Source: Ampelocalamus luodianensis (lineage: Eukaryota; Streptophyta; Magnoliopsida; Poales; Poaceae). From it: a stretch of 64,000 nt of DNA. The notes beneath the pieces are model-generated. The model worked only from the letters and a program-made list of their open reading frames with translations. It did not search any database and had not been told where the DNA came from. The translations under genes were made by a program, and so were the position numbers. The stretch is from positions 24,693,408 through 24,757,407 of the forward strand of contig CM070632.1 in the NCBI GenBank assembly GCA_036346255.1, written 5' to 3'. Positions within the stretch are counted from its first letter, which is position 1. Each line of letters begins with the position of its first letter. Shown here in pieces: positions 35,408 to 47,724 of this stretch.

Positions 35408-35997
35408 ATACTGACCGTAGAAACCCCTAGCTTGGTCGCCTTTAGGATATTTTGAAAACTTACTTCCAAATAGCTTATGAAAACTTAAGTAAGTTCTCTA
35501 ATTTTACTCCTTACCTGTCTTGGCTTGCTCATCTCGCCTTACTCTCACTTAAGTTTGAAAAAGTTGTTCCTCTCTTCCTTTCAAAAATTAGCCTCTATCG
35601 ATTAACTTGGTTTTGGGAGAACCATGAGAGCTTGGAGAAAGAAATTTGGACAGCTAGCTAGTGGTGAGTAATTAAGGTAGGAAATGAGAGGTAAATATAA
35701 CTAAAACTTGTGGGAATAAAAGGGTAAGAAGTGATAAGGAATTAGCTAAATGCCTATACCCTATTAGGTGGTTATACCTTGATTTTTGGACTATTTTGAG
35801 CTAGAAATTAGTGCTGAAATTTTGGGTCTTCGCAAACGATTGCTCGTTCTTCCATACGGGTTGGTCGTTTCGGAAAGTTGATTCGGTGACTTATGGTCTC
35901 ATGTTCTCTTGTGGCTATTCTGTGGTCATTTTAACTAAGTTTGGGTTTCTGTGCTCTTGGGTCTTGAACTGTATCTAACTTGTCTTAGTGAAACAGG
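35408..35997 (+). other. Gypsy-3 leader
   Basis: AT-rich leader homologous to the gypsy-1 leader; no coding sequence recognised. Confidence 0.7.
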
Positions 35998-36960
35998 ATG
36001 GCTGGCGGGACCCGTAGTGGTCGAAATCAGCCGGGTAGTCCCGATGAGGAGCTTCCCCCTCCTCCGACCATGGCAGAAGTCCTCATGCAGATCGAACGCA
36101 ATCGTTCGGAGGACCGCAGGGTGTTGGAGGTTATCGCCAGGAACACCTCCACTCCCTCTGGTGCCTCTGGATCTGGAGGTGGTCACCAGTCTCGTGGGGG
36201 ACTTGCGGAGTTCCTTCGCACGCAGCCTCCCACCTTCTCCCGGTCCGAGGATCCCTTGGACGCAGACGCGGTGCTGCGTGCGGTTGAGCGGAAGCTCAAC
36301 GTTGCTCGATGCCGAGGAGCAGAGGCGGGCACTTTTCGCATCCCATCGGTTGGAGGGTGCGGCACTCTCATGGTGGGAGAACTTCCTCGCCATGCAACTG
36401 CGGGACACGTGGTCTCGTGGGAGGAGTTCGTCGACTTTCGTCGGGCCCATGTCCCCCGAGGCTGATGAAGCTGAAAAGAAGGAGTTCCTTGCGCTCAAGC
36501 AGGCGCAAGTGCGTGATTGAGTACCTCCACGAGTTCAACCATCTCGCGAGGTGCGCTCTGTTTGAGGTGGCCAGCGATGAGGCCAAGCGGGAGAAGTTCG
36601 TGGAGGGCTTGTGCGAGGAGCTTTAGGACAAGCTCTCTATTGTGGACTTCCCGACTTCCGGACCTTGGTGGACAAGGCCATCATCGCCGAGCACAAGGCG
36701 AGAGCGCTGGCGAGTCCATAGCGCAAGTGGGAGGCCCGGTGTGTGCGCAGGCCGGCCTCGTTCGTCCCGTGTTGGACCTGCACGGTGGCCCGTTCTTTGG
36801 CTTCACCACCGCCGAGGCCTTGGCACCAGCTCCACGTCCTCGCGGCCGTGACTCGATCGCGTGCGCTGCGACCCAGCCAGCAGGTGTTCCCGCAACCCCG
36901 CGCCGGCGTCACCGCTTCTCTGCCACAACAAGGGCCACTACGCGAGTAGTTGTCCTAAGA
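35998..36960 (+). pseudogene. Gypsy-3 gag, frameshifted
   Basis: The start MAGGTRSGRNQPGSPDEEL matches gypsy-1. The first 110 codons are in frame (LAEFLRTQPPTFSRSEDPLD), then frames alternate: LEGAALSWWENFLAM, EYLHEFNHLARCA and EAKREKFVEGLCEEL. The zinc knuckle region (about 36915-36955) has lost its first cysteine. Compared with the two gypsy-1 gag copies, most breaks sit at CAG or CTG in the homologous codons, for example CTGCAG of copy 1 reads CTTTAG at 36622. Confidence 0.85.
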
Positions 36961-37042
36961 AAGCTGGGCGGCCCTCGTCCTAATGGAGGGCGCGGGCGAG
37001 AGTGGTCACCACCGACCGAAGATCCGGGCTTGGGAGCGGCGG

Positions 37043-40000
37043 GTCAACCATATCTCGGCTGAGGAGGCACAGGAGGCGCCCGACGTGGTGTTGGGTACGC
37101 TCCTTGTAAATTTGCGTCCTACTACAGTTTTATTTGACTCTGGAGCTTCGCATTCTTTTATTTCGAGGTCTTTTCTTTGTTGATTGTGGACTTCTTGTGT
37201 TCCTTTGGGGATTCCACTGCGATTCGCTCTCGGGTTGGAAATGAGAGTGACCAAGTATGCCGGGATGTTCCTATCCACATCGAAGGAGTGGGATTCTTGG
37301 CGAATCTTATCCTGCTCGACTCGGCGCGTCTGGATGTGATTCTTGGCATGGATTGGTTGTCCCAACATTTGGGGCAAATCGATTGTGCCAGGAAGATTGT
37401 CTACCTCACCAGCCCTTCAGGTGAACAGGTTGGGTTTTCACCGCAGTTGCGAGAACCCCACCTTTTTGCCCTTGAAGCAAAGCCAGCATTGGAGATTCAC
37501 GATGTCCCCACAGTGTGTGACTTCGCGGATGTCTTTCCTGAAGATTTGCCCGGGATGCCTCCTGTTCGAGAACTGGAGTTCGTGATAGAGTTGCTTTGCC
37601 TGCATCGCCCTATTTCAAAGAGGCCGTATCGCATGCCTCCTAATGAGTTGGAAGAGCTGAAGAAGCAACTAGGTGAGCTACAAGAGAAGGGTTTCATTCG
37701 TCCTAGCTCATCTCCTTGGGGTTGTCCAGTTATTTTTGTGAAGAAAAAGGACAAGACCTTGCGCATGTGTGTCGATTACCGTCCGCTTAATGAAGTGACG
37801 GTGAAGAACAAGTATCCTTTGCCCCGTATTGATGATCTTTTCGATCAGTTGACCGGAGCACGTGTCTTCTCCAAGATTGACTTGAGATTGGGCTATCATC
37901 AAGTCGAGGATCGTAGGCGAGGATATTCAAGAGCGCCTTTGCTACTCGTTATGGTCTCTACGAGTACACCGTCATGTCTTTTGGTTTGACTAATGCTCCT
38001 GCTTTATTCATGAATCTTATGAACTCGGTATTCATGGAGTATTTGGATAGGTTTGTGGTGGTATTCATCGATGATATCCTCATCTACTCCAAGAGTGAAG
38101 AAGAGCATGCCGAGCATCTTAAGCTTGTGTTGGGCAAGTGCGTGAGCACCATTGTATGCCAAATTCAGCAAGTGCGAGTTCGGTTGAAGGAAGTGGCATT
38201 CTTGGGCCATGTTCTTTCAGCAGAGGTGTGGTGTGGATCCTAGCAAGGTCGGTGATGTGCTATCTTGGGGTCGGCCAAGTCGGTCACCGATGTGCGGAGT
38301 TTTCTTGGTTTGGTGGCTACTATCGCCGCTTTATCGAGAATTTCTCCAAGATTGCAAAGCCTATGACCGAATTGCTCAAGAAAGACAAGAAGTTTGAGTG
38401 GTCATTGCTTGTGATGTGAGTTTCGGGAACTCAAGAAGCGGTTGACCTCAGCCCAGTGCTTGTTCTCCCGATATTCACAAGAGTTTTGATATCTATTGTG
38501 ATGCTTCTCGTCGTGGTCTTGGTTGTGTTCTTATGCAGGAGGACAAGGTTGTGGCCTATGCATCGCGGCAGTTGAGGCCTCATGAACTCAACTATCCTAC
38601 TCATGACTTGGAGTTAGCTGCTGTGGTTCATGCACTCAAGATTTGGCGGCATTATCTGATTGGTAACCGTTGTGAGGTGTATTCGACCACAAGAGCTTGA
38701 AGTACTTGTTCACCCACCGGATCTGAACCTCGAGCAAAGAAGATGGTTGGAATTGATCAAGGACTATGACATGGGCATTCGGTATCATCGGGCAAGGCCA
38801 ACGTTGTGGCGAGATGCACTCGATCGGAGGGTGTATTGCGGCATGTTGATGCTCCAAGAGCGCGACCTACCCTCATTTCGAATTCCAGCGCCTCAATTTG
38901 GGTTTGATCGAGCACGGTTCTCTTGCTACATTGGTTGTGCAACCAACCTTGGTGGACCAAATCAAGGCGACATGACGATGATGCGGTGTGAGCGGATCAA
39001 GCGAGAACATCAAGGATGGGATAGCCAAGTGCTTTTCGGAGGATGAGCATGGCGTTGTGTGGTTTGGGGCGTCTTGTGGTTCCTAAGGTCATGGAATTGC
39101 GGGATTTGATCCTCGCGAAGCCCATGATTCTCCTTTGTCCATCCATCCGGGGCTACCAAGATGTATCGGGACCTTCGTCCGAGATGCAGTGGACCCGAAT
39201 GAAGCGCGAGATTGCCAAGTTCGTTGCGAGTGCGGCGTGTCTTTGTCGTGTGAAGGCCGAGCATCGGCGTCAGCAGGTCTTCTTCACCTTTGCGGTGCGA
39301 GAATGGAAGTGGGATTCGTTGGCATGGACTTCATCACCGGATTGCCCCGCTCGTCCAAGGGAATGATGCGATTTGGGTCGTGATTGACCGGTTGACTAAA
39401 GTGGCACATTTCCTTCCGTCAAGACTCGGCCGTGTGGGGCCTTTGGCGAACTTTATGTCTCGAGGATTGTGAGTCTTCACGGTGTACAGAAGAGCGATTA
39501 TTTACGATCGTGGTGCGCTTTTCACCTCGCGGTTTTGGCATAGTCGCAAGAGGCTATGGGGACCCGCCTTCACTTGATCTGACCTTTCATCCTCGGTGAT
39601 GATGGTCGACGGGCGAGTCAACCAAGTGTTAGAAGATATGCTCCGTGCTTGTGTTCTTTCCTATGGGAAGAAGTGGGAGAAATGCCTACCTTTTTTGAGT
39701 TCTCCTACAACAACGACTATCGAGCGATCTTGGCATGGCACCGTTTGAGGCCTTGTATGGGAGAAGGTGTAGAACCCGTTGAACTGGTCGAGAGGCGGCG
39801 GCGGCGATTTTCGCCCGAGTCGATTAATGAGGCCAAAGCGAGTCCATTGATTCGCGAGCATCGCACACGGCCCGATCGCACGAGAAGAGCTACGCAGATC
39901 GCCGTCGCCGTGAGTTGAGATTTGAGCCCAATGACTTTGTGTATCTCAAAGTCTCTCCCTTGAAGGGCCATCAGCGTTTTGGCATCAAGGGCAAGTTGGC

Positions 40001-40345
40001 TCCTCGATATGTTGGGCCTTATCGCATCATCGAGAGAGTTGGAGCTGTTGCTTACAGGTTGGAGCTACCAGCTGCGCTTGAGGGTGTGCATGATGTGTTC
40101 CATGTGTCACACCTGAAGAAGTGCCTCTGTGTCCCGACTGAGGAAGCTCCGTTGGAGGTCCTCGATGTGCAGGAGAATTTGACCTCCGCGAGCATCCTGT
40201 TCGTATTCTTGAGGAATCGAGCGGAGAACAAGGAACCGTGTCATCAAGTTCCTTAAGGTTCAGTGGTCAAACCATTCGAAGATGAGGCAACTTGGGAGCG
40301 AGAAGATCGCCTTCGTGCAGATTTTCCTTCTTTCTTCTCGAGTAA
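37043..40345 (+). pseudogene. Gypsy-3 pol: PR-RT-RNase H-IN-chromodomain, many small indels
   Basis: Protease FDSGAS is at 37133-37150. RT is open over 37177-37900 (MPPNELEELKKQLGELQEKG, VDYRPLNEV), shifts near 37905, resumes at 37974 (MSFGLTNAPALF) and keeps an intact FIDD motif at 38064-38075. RNase H (38400-38850) and integrase (39050-39900) are split by frequent 1-2 nt changes but readable beside gypsy-1, with KREIAKFVA, MDFITGLP and IIDRLTK-like pieces. The C-terminal region is open again at 39915-40256 (YLKVSPLKGHQRFGIKGKL), with a broken chromodomain to about 40343. Many breaks may be sequencing artefacts. Confidence 0.88.
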
Positions 40346-40370
40346 GCGGAATCTCGGTCGAGATTCTTGT

Positions 40371-40381
40371 AAGGGGAGAGT
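40371..40381 (+). other. Polypurine tract of gypsy-3
   Basis: AAGGGGAGAG directly upstream of the 3' LTR start. Confidence 0.8.
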
Positions 40382-43300
40382 TGTAACATCCCAACTTGAG
40401 CTTGTGTTTCAAATGTAAGAAAATGAGTAGAAATTAAAACTTTTTCTTACATCCTGTATTTCCTTTTGTACCAAGCAAGTATTGTACAAGAAGTTATGGA
40501 AATCTGAAGTCACAAGTCTTTTGATCCAAATCTTGAGCTTTCAAAACAATCTTGTCAAACCTCTTGATCATCTCCTGGAAATATTTTCCTAAGTTCTTGG
40601 GATGGTTTGTGACCCTCGAAAAGTTTCACAATTTTTAGAAATTGTTTGAATATTTTGGAGGTCAGTCAAACCAATCCAAAATCAGTCAAACCTTGGACCA
40701 GTGCCTTGTAAGTTTTTGGAGGAAAATCCACAGCACCAAAGCCTCTGAAAAATTTATGCTAGGTCCTCGTTTGAGCTAGCAAGCTCCTGTAAAAATTTCA
40801 TAATTTTTGGAGTTCGTTTGCTACCTCAAACAATTCTCCAAATGTCAGCCTTTCTCTAATACCAGAAAATTCAAATCTAGTTTGAGTCAAACTCGGGCTC
40901 GGACCCGAGCCCAACTCAACCGACTTGGTTGGACCACGTCGCCAGTGCCGCACTCGGGCTCAAGCTTTTGCGCGCGCAAGCTGAGCCATTGGATCTCAAA
41001 CCAATGCTCACGACCTCCCCCTGATCCGAGGAGCTCTTGAGCGCCCTCAGCGCTTTGGGGTGGTCCAAGCCGTGGGATATCCATCGCGTGGCTCACGACC
41101 TCCCAGGACCTCCTCGCCCGCGCAAGACCTCCCCACCTCGGGTGATCTGGGACGTCCAGGACCTCCCCGAGCACATCTGGGACGTCCAGGACCTCTCCCT
41201 CGGCTTTGTTTCTCTTCCTCATGACCTCCTGGAGGTCTGGTCATCATGGTTTTCCCGCACCCGTGCGTGTGTCAGGGTCAGAGCAGTTGGGGGCAGTGAG
41301 ATGTCACCTTTTGCCTCTTGTCAACGGCTCTTTCGGCTGACATGCATTTATTGCCAGTCAGCTTTAACCTCCAAGGTCTCCACCCTGCTCTGCCCCTACC
41401 TACCCTTGTCAAATCCAGTCAGTCCATGGCAGGGGCATGGTTCATGCTCACAGTAGGCTTTTGCCCACACCATTGCCAAGCTCCCAGGCTATGTATAGCC
41501 TGAGGCCTTCCTCTCCTTTTCCTTCTTCGTTCTTTGTTGTGCTTGGGCTCCCCCAGTTGAGCTGGTTCCCAAACTCAAGCACCTAAGCACACACTCTCTC
41601 TCTGCCACCATTGCCGGCTTTGGAGCTCTTTGAAGGCCTCGAGCTCCAGTGGTTCCATTGGTTCCTTTCTCTTCCTATGGTCCTCTCTGGTCGCCTAGGA
41701 CCCTCCCTAATCTCTCGGGTTTGCCTCTCACAGGGTTGACCAGTTTTGCGGGAGATCCCGATTCGGCTGAAGAGCACCTCCTTTCTTCCTCGACTCCGGT
41801 GATCTGCTCCGCCGCCAGCACTCCTCCGACCTCCTCTGGACCACCCCTGTGCCCTGGTAAGTTCATTTTAGTCCCTTAGAGCTTAAGGTCTAGCTAGGAT
41901 AGCTCATAGCGCTCGATTTATTGTTTCGGATCTTGCTTGAAAAGCTTGTCCTCCGCCATTCTCGGCTCGCGGCGTTTAAAACCGTCGCCGCGCCGAGTGC
42001 CTCCGCTAGGTTCGCGACACTATTGCAAGTACATCGGTGCCCTTGGTCGCGTGCGCGAGTCCCCATCGCCGGCGGCAAACCGTTGAGCCCGCTCGGGATT
42101 TTGCCGGTTCAAAACTCCCGTTTTCGTCATCGTGTTAGGACATCTTAAATGCCCATTTATTACCAATCATCAGTAGCAGTGAGTTGTCTTAGCCGCCACC
42201 CTTTGTCGCTGTCCGGAGGTCCCGCGCCTTTAACAGCACCTTGGACCTCCTCGGGTTCTTCGTGACCGTCTAGACCTCCCCAAGTTTAGATCTGGACCTT
42301 TAGATCTTTCCCGTGAAAACCTTTAAGTATAAGACCTCCCCTCTGGTTGTGATCCTAGCCGTCTAGGACCACCCTGGTTAAATCCTGGCCGCTAGGACCA
42401 CTCCGGCGCAAAAAGATCTCCTCGTGGTCTTTTTGTTAGGACCACCCCTAGTAGGCCGCAAGACCTCCCTCGGTCCTTTTTGCAACGACCACCTCTGAGC
42501 CACTCCCGAGGTCCTCTTTGTAAAAAGACCACCCCTTGTCGTGTTGTCAAAACCACCCTCTCGGACCTCTTTCGAGGTCCTCTTTGCAAAAGACCTCCCT
42601 TGGTCATTTTGCAAAGACCACCTCGGTCCCCTTTGTAAAAGCCACCCGGCCTTTTACAAGGAAAACCCCGCTCGGACCTCTAGGCTCAATCCTGGCCGTG
42701 ACGCGACCTCCCGGCTTTAGATCGAGCGTTAGATTTTATTTGTAAAATCTTTAGTCTCGAGACCTCCTCGCGTCGATCTAGACCGTTCAAGACCTCCCGA
42801 GGTCTAATCTGAACCGTCCAGATCTCCTTCCGTTAAAGACTTAGGACCTCCCTCGTTCATCTTGATCGCCCAGGACCTCCCTCTCGGGATCGTGTCCGTT
42901 AAAGACCTCCCTCTGGAGATCTAGACCGTTGAAGACCTCCTCCGTGAGCTCTTAGCCGTCTAGACCTCTCTCAGAAGGTTTACCCGTAGGACCTCCTCTA
43001 GTGCTCGGGACCGCGGATCTCGTCGGCGGTCACGACCTCGATTAAGCGCGTAGACCTCCTTGCGTGCGCGTGCGCGCGACCGGTCGTGATCGTTGGATCA
43101 GATCTCAACGGTCCGACCTCCCGGTCGCGGGAGGAGGTCTTCCGTCGCTGTGCTTTCGAGTGCGTGGCCTGCGATGCAAGATCGACGGCCCACGACCTCT
43201 CATTTGTCTTCGATTCGATTGGACCTCCAGAGCTCAAAGTTTCCTAAGTCTTTTCTTTGTTTCAAATTTCAAAAGTGCTTAACTTTGTCATTTTAACTCC

Positions 43301-45549
43301 TTTTGAATGATTCCGATTCTTTGTAGCTTTGTTATAGTATGAACTTTAATCGAGAATGAAATTAGGTCTGTTTGTAGCAGAAAATGATTTAAACAGCATG
43401 ATCTTGATTAATGAAAGATGATGTCTAGAAATTCATGGAAAAATTTGTAAAACACATAACTTCCTCTCTGTAGTTGCAAATCGAGCAAACTCAACCTAGT
43501 AAATTTGGCTGTAGACATGCTTTAATTTGAACTAGGCTTTGTCTTTATTCATGTTCTGAGAAATGATATATGCTAGTTTTAGAACTTAGAAAAATCATAA
43601 CTAAATCATTTTAACTCCAATTAAGATGAAACCACTTGTATTAGTCTTAAAATATCAGTAGCAACCTATCATAAAATTTTCAAGTCCGAAAACCTCTAGA
43701 AAATATTTTTGCTACAGATACCTTATTATGGCGAAAATGGGTTTTTAGGTAATATCTTTTGCACCACAAATCCAAATTAGGTTTTTCCAGTTTCTATGTC
43801 TAGGTATATTCGTATTCTACTTTATGTATAAATTTCGTCGCAATTGGATAATTTTTGCTTGCTCGTTTGTTTAAGTGTGGCTCGTCTTATTGGTTGTTCT
43901 TGGTTCTTTTGCCTTTAGCTTAGCGTTCGACATTTGCGGTAACCCCGAGAACGACCCTCCACAAATGATTTGAGCAACAACAAGAAGGCAAGCGGTTTGA
44001 TCATGTTAATCCCAGTATTTTAAGTATTTATGTTGTTTACAACTTCTATGTATGCATTGCTATCTTGTTTTAACTATTGTCGTTAGTTGGCCTAGTAGAT
44101 GCATTTCCTTAGCAAATGATTATCCTCTACTACCATGAGCCTAGGCATTGCTGTGATTTAGAGTTCGTGGATGAGCTCTTGTCACTTAGTAGTTTACTGA
44201 ATTAATTGCTTAGCCATGCTTAGCCGGTAGAAATGGGCGGTTATCGACTTGTCGATAACCTTGATCACACAAAACTTATTATGATTTATGATTTCCACCT
44301 TGTGCCATGTCTACTTATGAAAACTAAAAATGAAAATAAAATGATTTAGACTTGGGCACAATGGTAAGATGGTGTGATTTTGGGTGTGATGGAATGGTGC
44401 CCGGTCAACAAGGACCGAACATCTTGTTACACTAAACCAAGCATTTTAGCGTGCTAACCACATTAGAGGGTATGGGACCTCTCTTGACTTAGTACTTTGG
44501 CATGTATTGGCTCAGTCGCAGGAGTCGCGGGAGGGATGGTGTTGGGAGCATTGTAGTGTCAGAAAGACTTCACCCGTGATGGGATTTGTTGTCTTTCGGC
44601 TTGCAATGTAAGCATATGGGTTTCTATCCATATGAGCGGCTCGTAGTTAATACACAAGATTGGAAATGTCTCGTAGGACTTAGCCGGGCCGGCATACCTT
44701 CGGTAGTGTGCTCGTGGCTTGAAGGCGATGCAAGTGTGGGTACATTGGTACACCCTGCGAGGTTAAAACTATTCGAATAGCCTCGTCCTAGGTTATGGAC
44801 ACGCTTGGCAAGGTCTTTCAAGAGTTAGACTACAACCTTTTAAATTAAAACTTGATGGGTGGTACGAATCGGGGATTCGTGCTATGTTGTGGTGACTATT
44901 GGGATAGTCGCTTCCAGGTGGTTACTTGTATGTACCTTTACTTACTATTACTTTGATAACAAAACAGATTTGCAAACTTGCTTTCAAAATGTATTACATT
45001 ATTGCAAATAAAGTTGGCTTCATGCAAAGTGAGACATACAACCTCCACCTAAATAAGCTTGCATGTAGTTTATGAATAGGTCTGCTATTCCACACGTCAG
45101 TCTTGCGGGTACAAAGACAATCTTTGTACTCGGATGCTTGCTTCAATTGTTTTGTTGCAGAGGAAGAAGGTGAGCTTGAGGGCCTCACTTTTGTGAGTGT
45201 GTTGTGGTAGCTATGGGCGACTAGCTTGGCGGCCCGGTCGGTTGCCTTGTGGGTGTATGGCTAACCGGTCGACTTTTGTTCTAGCCATCTTATGGCACCT
45301 TTTGCTTCCGCTATCTTTCTTGTATATTGCTCTATTTGGCCGGTCGGCTCTTTTGTAATAACTTTACTTTATGTATGTCGTTGTTGAACTTAGTGATGTA
45401 TGTGTATGGAATTGATGTGTAATTTTGTGATGATGTGCATATGCTGCAGTGCAGGAAGCATATGACCATCGAGGCTTAGAATGTTTAATTAGTAACGCTA
45501 GAACCATTTGGAGGTTAAGTGTTACTAGTTAAATATTCCGGTCCTCACA
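40382..45549 (+). repeat. Gypsy-3 3' LTR
   Basis: The 5168-bp LTR, TGTAACATCCC to GTCCTCACA, is collinear with 30230-35390. Where the two differ, one copy usually has CAG/CTG and the other CG-containing or shortened sequence. Confidence 0.92.
42240..43215 (+). repeat. GACCTCC minisatellite in gypsy-3 3' LTR
   Basis: Second copy of the approximately 30-bp degenerate array. Between 42755 and 43000 the GACCTCC (or GATCTCC/GACCTCT) words are spaced 30, 30, 24, 29, 30, 30, 29 and 27 bp. Confidence 0.75.
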
Positions 45550-45667
45550 AAGTTGGTATCGAGCCATCTTGTGTAGAAAACCCTAGCTTGGTCGCTTTAG
45601 GATATTTTGAAAACTTACTTCCAAATAGCTTATGAAAACTTAAGTAAGTTCTCTAATTTTACTCCTT
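45550..45667 (+). other. Second PBS and leader stub of gypsy-3
   Basis: TGGTATCGAGCC (45554-45565), then leader sequence matching 35408-35505, ends at ACTCCTT. CCTT at 45664-45667 is shared by the gypsy leader and the Sirevirus LTR and marks a microhomology junction. This shows a second internal region once followed the 3' LTR. Confidence 0.85.
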
Positions 45668-45798
45668 TAGCATGCATCTTCAAGATCGTACTTACCATTT
45701 GGACTTAACCTTGTACATACTAAACAAACACATAAGTCAATTTAACACATATCATCATTAATTACCAAAACCAGATTTTAGGGGCCTAGATGCTTTCA
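45668..45798 (-). repeat. Sirevirus left (3') LTR, inner part
   Basis: TAGCATGCATCTTCAAGATC to GATGCTTTCA matches 55201-55331. The counterpart of right-LTR positions 53967-55200 is missing between the two parts. Confidence 0.92.
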
Positions 45799-45812
45799 AT
45801 CTCCCCCTTTTT
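45799..45812 (-). other. Polypurine tract of Sirevirus
   Basis: ATCTCCCCCTTTTT is the complement of AAAAAGGGGGAGAT, immediately inside the left LTR. It fixes the element's minus orientation. Confidence 0.88.
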
Positions 45813-46189
45813 GGTAATTGATGACAACATAACAAATGTTTGAGGAAGATTGATTTGAATATACTCCTTGTGTGAAAGCAGTATATATTCTATTTCTAAC
45901 TTAACAAAATTCTAAACGGAGTTGAAGTAGAGTTTTATTCTTGTTAAGTTGGAATAAAGCTCTCCCTAAACATGTGCATATAAGGTATGGACGAGCTTTG
46001 CAAGCACAACAATTTTAAGAATTTTAGCAGAGTTTCTTTAACATGTTAGATTTGAGGAAAATGCAAGTAATAAGAGAAGCTTGTGACAATTGCATTTCAA
46101 GAGAGAAAACATAGATAATAATCAACAAGTGCAATGAGATAATTAACAATACACCTTTGAATAACACAACGATAAAATAGGTTCAAACA

Positions 46190-47643
46190 AGCTCCCCTTA
46201 CAATACTATTTCAAAGTACCAAAAACAAATATCAAGCAGCTGGATCCTGAGGGGGAAAAGGCGCGGGATCCTGAGAGGCAGGAGCTGAAGCAGCTGGAGC
46301 TGGAGAGACTGGAGCACCAGGTGGAGTACGAGTGCGACGACGCGTGAACCGTATTGGAGACGAAGGACGTGGAAGAGGTGGAAGACGCTGTTCCATAGAG
46401 TCAAGCGTCTCGACAGTGACGGCAAGTCTGTTGTTAGTCTCATTCGAAAATCTGCAGAGCTGTCCTCATCTCTCCCGCTGAGTGACCTTAATCTGCATCA
46501 GTTATTAAGAATGAGAGTCCGAGTGGTAAGAATCGGCGAGAGTGGCAGCTCGAGAGCCTTCTGCACCGCCTCCTCAGGGCAATATGTTCGGTGAGCTCGG
46601 CTCTTCTTTGTCTGCATTGAACAGAGGTCCTTCTCTTGGCTTGTAGGCTTTATGAGCAGTGCCTAAGCCTCCTTGGTACTCAATTTTCTTTGAGTATTAG
46701 GGCCATGATAAAAGGAGTATGATAAATCCTTTTTACCCTGTCATCTTTTGAAGAAGCTATACTTGATTATGACATCTGCTACATCAAATTTCTTCCCCTT
46801 GGAGATAAGATCAATAATATTCCAAGCATGTCCACGCACAGCATCAAAATTTCCACTCTTAGGAAGAATAGTGTGATTAATAATCCTATTAATCGATTTG
46901 GAAATGGGTAACAAGCCGTGAATTTTTCTCGAACAAACTTGGCATTTACGTCATAATGCTCTGTCCACTAGGAACCATCGGGCGAGTCATCATAAATCTT
47001 CTCCCACTTTGGAAGAAGATACTCATTGGACACGCTCAAGGTCGAGTCTTAGTACACTCCACATAGCGTGTCACTGTCATCCGCTTCAACTTGGTGAAAT
47101 GCGGAGAGACATAGAGAGTGGCATAAAATTGCCTTATGATTTCTGATCATAATCATGCTTGAGAGACAAGCTCATGAAGACCAACTTGCTGAAACATCTC
47201 ATATATGTCATTATATTTTCCAGTTGTTAATGTGTGGCCATTTTATCCACTTGTGATCAAGCAAACTTTCATTACGGCCATATATCTCCTCATAGACTTG
47301 CTCTTGGAATTTTGTATGAAATGGGATTGATTGAGTTGCTAGCGGGAGGTGCGATCCTTATGTCTCGAGCAGCATAGTCATCACCGAAATGAGCCTTAAG
47401 TTAATTTGAGGCTCTTCACGATCTTCCATCTCTTCATCGATCTTTCTTGGAAATTCTTCTTACAGATCGGATCCGAACTCGACCCGGCTCGTGAGGATAC
47501 TTCTCATCTTGATATCATAATCCATTGGACCTTTGCCTTTGTCATGTGATTCTCCCCTTTGGATCTTGGGAGGATGGGAGGAAGAAGATTGACCTCACGA
47601 GGTCCAAGCGATGCCGAGAGGCATTCCTTGTCCTTGCCATCTG
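46190..47643 (-). pseudogene. Degenerate third coding region downstream of Sirevirus pol
   Basis: On the minus strand a possible start MARTRNASRHRLDL (47643) opens a region with pieces such as GNFDAVRGHAWNIIDLISKG and KKFDVADVIIKYS (about 46865-46745), and ends in Pro/Leu/Gln-rich low-complexity sequence (46443-46198). It occupies the position where many Sireviruses carry an extra (env-like) frame. I do not recognise a specific domain. Stops and shifts prevent any continuous product. The coding origin is inferred from retained sense segments and position. Confidence 0.45.
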
Positions 47644-47724
47644 AGTAGGGAGATGAAAGGTTACAAGGAGATCAAGGGATCAAACAAACTAGGATCAAAA
47701 TGAATGAAATGATAATTGTGGTTC

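Larger units (their letters stand above)
30230..45667 (+). mobile_element. Gypsy-3: Tekay-like Ty3-gypsy element with 5.2-kb LTRs and a stub of a second internal region
   Basis: The order is 5' LTR (30230-35390), PBS, gag, pol, polypurine tract, 3' LTR (40382-45549), then a second PBS and 118 bp of leader before rejoining the Sirevirus LTR. The coding region is a diverged relative of gypsy-1 (same Gag start, PR-RT-RNase H-IN order). The second PBS shows it was once a tandem LTR-internal-LTR-internal array, trimmed by a deletion that also removed about 1.2 kb of the Sirevirus LTR. No TSD is recoverable because the right end is lost. Confidence 0.88.
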
